Both the position numbers and the translations under genes were made by a program. From assembly GCA_045596925.1 (NCBI GenBank), contig JAZODH010000058.1:61516-125515 (forward strand): a stretch of DNA of 64,000 bases. Direction: 5' to 3'. The stretch comes from SIG710 sp045596925 (GTDB taxonomy: Bacteria > Bacillota > Clostridia > Oscillospirales > CAG-272). The notes under the pieces were generated by a model. The model was not told the DNA's origin and searched no databases. It saw only the letters and a list, made by a program, of their open reading frames with translations. This document shows positions 60,396-64,000 of the stretch, piece after piece. Every line of letters starts with the position of its first letter. Positions within the stretch are counted from its first letter, which is position 1.

Positions 60396-60752
60396 TCACT
60401 CCTCATTTTCCGAACTGCCTTTTTTATCCTTTTTAGGGTGCTTGATCTCGTAGTGGATAAGCAAGCTGAGCAATGCGCGGAGCAGAATTACCGCGCCGAG
60501 CATATAAAGCTCGTCCAGGCTCTGTATAAGTACGGTACGAAGGATCTCCGCCGCCATTTTGAATTCCAGACCCATGGCAAGTCCGTTTGCAAGGTTGGTT
60601 TGCAGATCGTACTTCTTTTTCATAAACGTATTCTGGAAATACTGCCAAAATCCGTATATTCCGGACCAAAAAACAATAATTATACCAATGATCTCCAGAA
60701 CCGAGATCATGTACGGGAGAATAAGCTCAATAAAATCATGTAATGTATTCAT
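60396..60752 (-). CDS. DUF1622 family small membrane protein
   Basis: The 118 residues have helices at about 9-32 and 80-100. The DUF1622 core LANGLAMGLEFKMAAEILRTVLIQS and ELYMLGAVILLRALLSLLIHYEI is present. The tail is charged (KHPKKDKKGSSENEE). No function is known. The ATG at 60752 follows GGAGG and has its own promoter. Confidence 0.82.
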   Translation of the reverse strand: MNTLHDFIELILPYMISVLEIIGIIIVFWSGIYGFWQYFQNTFMKKKYDLQTNLANGLAMGLEFKMAAEILRTVLIQSLDELYMLGAVILLRALLSLLIHYEIKHPKKDKKGSSENEE

Positions 60753-60786
60753 TTTCGTCCTCCAAGCAGGCGATATGGATAAGGAT

Positions 60787-60815
60787 ATTATATACCTTTC
60801 GACGAATTTTGTCAA
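60787..60815 (-). promoter_or_regulatory. Promoter of the DUF1622 gene
   Basis: Minus-strand TTGACA (60810-60815) and TATAAT (60787-60792) have a 17-bp spacer. It is divergent from the rnf promoter 27 bp away. Confidence 0.82.
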
Positions 60816-60841
60816 TACGGTTCATTGGATAAATATTGGTG

Positions 60842-60870
60842 TTGACAAAAACGATATTAAATGATACAAT
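60842..60870 (+). promoter_or_regulatory. Promoter of the rnf operon
   Basis: TTGACA (60842-60847) and TACAAT (60865-60870) have a 17-bp spacer, ~75 nt upstream of rnfC. Confidence 0.82.
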
Positions 60871-60946
60871 ATGTTGAAAACTATATAATATGTACAAAAA
60901 TATCACGCAAAATCTGTGAAATTTTTAACGGAAAGGTATAAAACAA

Positions 60947-62260
60947 ATGGCTTTTTTACACGGCGTTCATACACCGCACAGAAAAAACACCGCTGACAAG
61001 CCTGCCAAGCGGCTGACCGAAGTAAAATCGGTAACTCTGCCCATGCAGATGCATATCGGCGCACCTGCAGTGCCCGTAGTCAAGGTGGGCGATCTTGTCA
61101 AGGTCGGCACCCTTGTAGCCGAAGGCGCAGGCGGACTCTCCTCGCCTATCTACGCAAGCGTTTCGGGCAAGGTTACGAAGATCACCGAATTTCTTACCTC
61201 AAACGGCAGCACCTGTCCTGCCGTAATCATTGAATCGGACGGGGAGATGACCCCCGACGAAAATATTACAGCTCCCACAATAGATTCCCGCGAGGATCTG
61301 ATCGAGGCTATCAGAAAGAGCGGAGTCGTAGGTCTTGGCGGCGCAGGCTTCCCCACCTACGTCAAGTGGAACGTAGACCCCGAGAAGATCGAGGAATTTA
61401 TTATCAACGGCGCAGAGTGCGAGCCTTATATCACAAGCGACTCTCTTACCATGGTCGAGCGCGCCGACGATATGGAATACGCCCTCCTTGCCTTGAAAAA
61501 GCATTTCGGGCTGAAGCGCATTATTATCGGCATCGAAAGCAACAAAAAGAAAGCTATCGAGTCGATGCGCACAATGGCACAGAAGATAGAGGGCTGCGAG
61601 GTAAAGGTGCTTCCCCAGATCTATCCCCAGGGCGGTGAAAAGGTGCTGGTCTACCACACCACTAAAAAGGTCATCGAAACGGGCAAGCTTCCCATTGACG
61701 TTGGCTGCATCGTCTGCAACTGCACCACCGTTGCCGCTATCGGTACTTATCTGAAAACAGGCATGCCTCTGGTAGAAAAATGCGTCACCGTTGACGGCGG
61801 CGCCGTGGCAGAGCCGAAAAACGTGATCTCTCCCATCGGAGCACCTCTTTCCGCTCTGTTCGACCTCTGCGGCGGACTGAAGGCAGAGCCAAAAAAGATA
61901 CTCTACGGCGGCCCCATGATGGGCGTTGCCGTTCCCGGTGCCGACGTTCCCGTGCTCAAGAGTACCAACGCCGTCATCGCACTTACCGCAAAGGAGGCAA
62001 AGCTCCCCAAGACCACCGCCTGCATTCGCTGCGGTGCTTGCACAAACGTTTGTCCCTTCGGTCTTTACCCCGCGGAGATCCTGCTCGCTTACAAGAAAAA
62101 GGACGCGGAGGCGCTGACGCGCCTGTCGGTGGACACCTGCATGCTTTGCGGCTGCTGCAGCTTCATCTGTCCCGCAAACCGTCCCTTGGTTCAGACCAAC
62201 TCTCTCTCAAAACAGCTTCTCCGTGACGAAAAAGCAAAGGAGGCTTCGAAAAATGGATAA
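60947..62260 (+). CDS. rnfC: Rnf complex subunit RnfC
   Basis: RnfC is the NADH/FMN-binding peripheral subunit of the Rnf ferredoxin:NAD+ oxidoreductase, which couples electron transfer to Na+ or H+ pumping. The 437 residues show the NADH/FMN fold with GVVGLGGAGFPTYVKW and INGAECEPYITSD. Two [4Fe-4S] sites follow near the C-terminus (CIRCGACTNVCPFGLYP and CMLCGCCSFICPAN). It overlaps rnfD by 8 nt. Gene order C-D-G is the standard clostridial rnf start. Confidence 0.97.
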   Translation: MAFLHGVHTPHRKNTADKPAKRLTEVKSVTLPMQMHIGAPAVPVVKVGDLVKVGTLVAEGAGGLSSPIYASVSGKVTKITEFLTSNGSTCPAVIIESDGEMTPDENITAPTIDSREDLIEAIRKSGVVGLGGAGFPTYVKWNVDPEKIEEFIINGAECEPYITSDSLTMVERADDMEYALLALKKHFGLKRIIIGIESNKKKAIESMRTMAQKIEGCEVKVLPQIYPQGGEKVLVYHTTKKVIETGKLPIDVGCIVCNCTTVAAIGTYLKTGMPLVEKCVTVDGGAVAEPKNVISPIGAPLSALFDLCGGLKAEPKKILYGGPMMGVAVPGADVPVLKSTNAVIALTAKEAKLPKTTACIRCGACTNVCPFGLYPAEILLAYKKKDAEALTRLSVDTCMLCGCCSFICPANRPLVQTNSLSKQLLRDEKAKEASKNG

Positions 62261-63179
62261 TCTGCTCCACGTATCCGCATCTCCACACATCCACAGCGGA
62301 AGATCCACGTCCGCCATCATGCGCGACGTTCTCATCGCGCTCCTTCCCACTACTATCGTGGGTACGGTCATCTTCGGTCTGCGATCCTTGCTTGTTGTGG
62401 CAGTATGCGTGGCATCATGCGTGCTCCTTGAAGCACTTTTCAATCTTATTACAAAGAAAGACCAGACGGTAGGCGATCTGAGTGCCGCCGTCACGGGACT
62501 TCTTCTGGCGCTCAACCTCCCCGCAAACATTCCGATCTGGCAATGTATCGTGGGTTGTGTGTTCGCTATAATCCTGGTCAAATGCCTGTTCGGCGGGATC
62601 GGACGCAACCCGGTAAACCCTGCCATCACGGCGCGCGTTTTCATGCTCGTTTCATTCGGAAGCATGGCAAAGGCCGCTTTCCCCGCAGGTGTTGACGCAG
62701 CCTCGGGCGCAACGCCCCTTGCTCAGATCGGCCAGGGTACTGTTCCCTCTCTTCTCGATCTGTTCATCGGCAAGACCGGCGGCGCTATCGGCGAGGTCAG
62801 TGCGGCGGCTCTTACCGTGGGCTTTATCTATCTGCTCATTCGCCGTGTTATTACGTGGCACATCCCCGTAGCATACATAGGAAGCGTGTTCCTTTTGTCC
62901 TTTGCCCTTGAGGGCAGCGCGACTACCGCTCTCGCACTTATCCTGTCGGGCGGACTCTTTATCGGCGCTATCTTCATGGCCACCGACTACGTGACCTCAC
63001 CTCCCACGCCCCTTGGCAAGCTGGTATTCGGTCTGGGCGCGGGTCTGCTCACATTCCTTATCCGCTATTTCGGCGTATATCCCGAGGGCGTGTCATTTGC
63101 TATCCTGTTTATGAACATACTGACTCCATATATCGAAAAGCTTGGAGCATTTAAGGTTTTCGGAGGTCGGAAGTCATGA
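62253..63179 (+). CDS. rnfD: Rnf complex subunit RnfD
   Basis: RnfD is a membrane subunit with covalent FMN. The 308 residues have about nine helices. The flavinylation motif SGATPL (Thr154) sits in a loop after AFPAGVDAA. N-terminal SPHIHSGRSTSAIM and the GGIGRNPVNPAITARV loop are typical. AGGAGG precedes the ATG at 62253. It overlaps rnfC by 8 nt and rnfG by 4 nt. Confidence 0.97.
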   Translation: MDNLLHVSASPHIHSGRSTSAIMRDVLIALLPTTIVGTVIFGLRSLLVVAVCVASCVLLEALFNLITKKDQTVGDLSAAVTGLLLALNLPANIPIWQCIVGCVFAIILVKCLFGGIGRNPVNPAITARVFMLVSFGSMAKAAFPAGVDAASGATPLAQIGQGTVPSLLDLFIGKTGGAIGEVSAAALTVGFIYLLIRRVITWHIPVAYIGSVFLLSFALEGSATTALALILSGGLFIGAIFMATDYVTSPPTPLGKLVFGLGAGLLTFLIRYFGVYPEGVSFAILFMNILTPYIEKLGAFKVFGGRKS

Positions 63180-64000
63180 AAAGATCAATTAAAAGTATTA
63201 TAGTTCTGGTCAGCATATGCGCCGTTGTGTCTATCGTTATGGCGCTGACCAACTCTATCACAGCACCTATTATAAAACAAAATGAGGAAGCAAACGCCAA
63301 TGCGGCTCTCTTGGAGATCCTGCCCGACGGCGGAAGCTTTGAGACCGTGGACATGAGTGCTTACACTCTTCCCTCCACCGTTACTGCCGTTTACCGTGCA
63401 TCAAACGGTGGTCACGTGGTACAACTCACCACCACCGGCTATTCCTCCGGTATGGTCATCATGTGCGGAATCGGCGCGGACGGCACAGTTGCAGGATCAA
63501 AGATCCTCTCGTCCTCCGAAACACCGTCTATCGGCGGCGCGGCCGCAAGCTCATTTGCACCCGCGCTCGTTGGCAAGACTGCCGACGACGTTGACATGGT
63601 CGAGATAATCTCGGGCGCGACAAAGACCACCGCGGCATATCGCTCGGCTGTAAAGGACGCGCTGAACACCGTCCTCATTCTCGGCGGCGCGTCTATTGAC
63701 ACCCGCACGGAGGAGGAGATCCTGGCAGACAACCTCAACAGTGCACTGCCCACGGCAGAAGATAAATTTACCAAATATTTCTTTGTTGAAGTCATCGAAG
63801 GCATTGACGCCATCTACCAAGCCGACAACAAGGCAGGCTACGTTTGCGTTCTCGGCGATAAGTTCATCGGTGTCGACAACGAGGGCAACGCGCTGACTGA
63901 GTGCACAGAAGACGAGGCTCAGACAGTAAAGACCGCCATTGAGACCATCAACGCAACGACCGTCATCGAAATGTCGGGCGACGTAGAGGGACTTCCCTCT
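63176..64000 (+). CDS. rnfG: Rnf complex subunit RnfG, cut by window end
   Basis: RnfG is a membrane-anchored, externally facing FMN protein. The visible ~275 residues start MKRSIKSIIVLVSICAVVSI (anchor) and contain an FMN-binding domain with the flavinylation motif SGATKTT (SGAT at 146-149). A second stretch from about residue 195 (KYFFVEVIEGIDAIYQADN) looks like the opening of a repeated FMN_bind-like fold, so the protein may be longer than the usual ~200 residues. The 4-nt overlap with rnfD marks it as third in the operon. Confidence 0.92.
   Translation, partial: MKRSIKSIIVLVSICAVVSIVMALTNSITAPIIKQNEEANANAALLEILPDGGSFETVDMSAYTLPSTVTAVYRASNGGHVVQLTTTGYSSGMVIMCGIGADGTVAGSKILSSSETPSIGGAAASSFAPALVGKTADDVDMVEIISGATKTTAAYRSAVKDALNTVLILGGASIDTRTEEEILADNLNSALPTAEDKFTKYFFVEVIEGIDAIYQADNKAGYVCVLGDKFIGVDNEGNALTECTEDEAQTVKTAIETINATTVIEMSGDVEGLPS

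Overview
The window looks like the chromosome of an uncultured, anaerobic, gut-type Clostridia (Bacillota, spore-forming lineage) of roughly 50-55% GC. Supporting this are a SpoVAC homologue, an rnfCDG cluster, a YqeG phosphatase, a YfmF/YfmH peptidase pair, an LtaS-type polymerase, type-I signal peptides, and AT-rich intergenic regions with sigma-A promoters (mostly 17-bp spacers). No rRNA, CRISPR array or complete phage is present.

Layout. 1-6516 (minus): cell-shape and division block zapA / U32 peptidase / dut / maf / mreB / mreC / mreD / PBP2 (cut by the window edge). 6700-8310: nth (+), a lone spoVAC (-) and a small coiled-coil protein (+). 8311-15921 (minus): HPr, then uvrC / rsmD / coaD / yfmF-like / yfmH-like / lgt / folD, with genes touching or overlapping. 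16118-20377 (minus): rimM / trmD / O-antigen-ligase-like membrane protein / two DUF4330 proteins. 20575-23098 (+): yqeG / endonuclease IV-like / M24 peptidase. Then tRNA-Glu(CTC) with scars, a CPA2 antiporter, mscL, a 51-aa FeoB-associated-type protein and a GH4 glycosidase. 27547-29785 (minus): a Gfo/Idh oxidoreductase and gapA, each with its own promoter. 30690-39024 (minus): a complete arginine pathway from glutamate, argG-H-C-J-B-D-F. 39304-41391 (+): LtaS-like enzyme. 41432-46372 (minus): BMP/Nup-type nucleoside ABC transporter. 46660-48825 (+): CopA-type ATPase. 49005-51877 (minus): SGNH hydrolase plus cytoplasmic GH92 mannosidase.

The accessory part is 52119-59192. A tRNA-Pro(GGG) gene is followed by a chain of copies of its own 3' end: 43 bp exact at 58879, 16 bp at 52350 and a degenerate one at 59139. 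Two of the copies carry their own intrinsic terminator, as does the tRNA itself. They enclose a 1770-residue secreted protein (BspA-type leucine-rich repeats plus a GH49/GH28-like beta-helix), an IS3-type orfA fragment and a 28-codon scrap of a type III DNA methyltransferase. This is the signature of repeated integration at a tRNA 3' end, although no integrase remains. The tRNA-Glu gene shows the same architecture in miniature. The window closes with a nitroreductase, two small membrane proteins and the start of an rnfCDG operon.

Intergenic regions also hold two copies of a ~140-bp element with palindromic ends (27361, 31735), a cluster of GGTAGGGG hairpin units (30056-30219) and several very long perfect hairpins.
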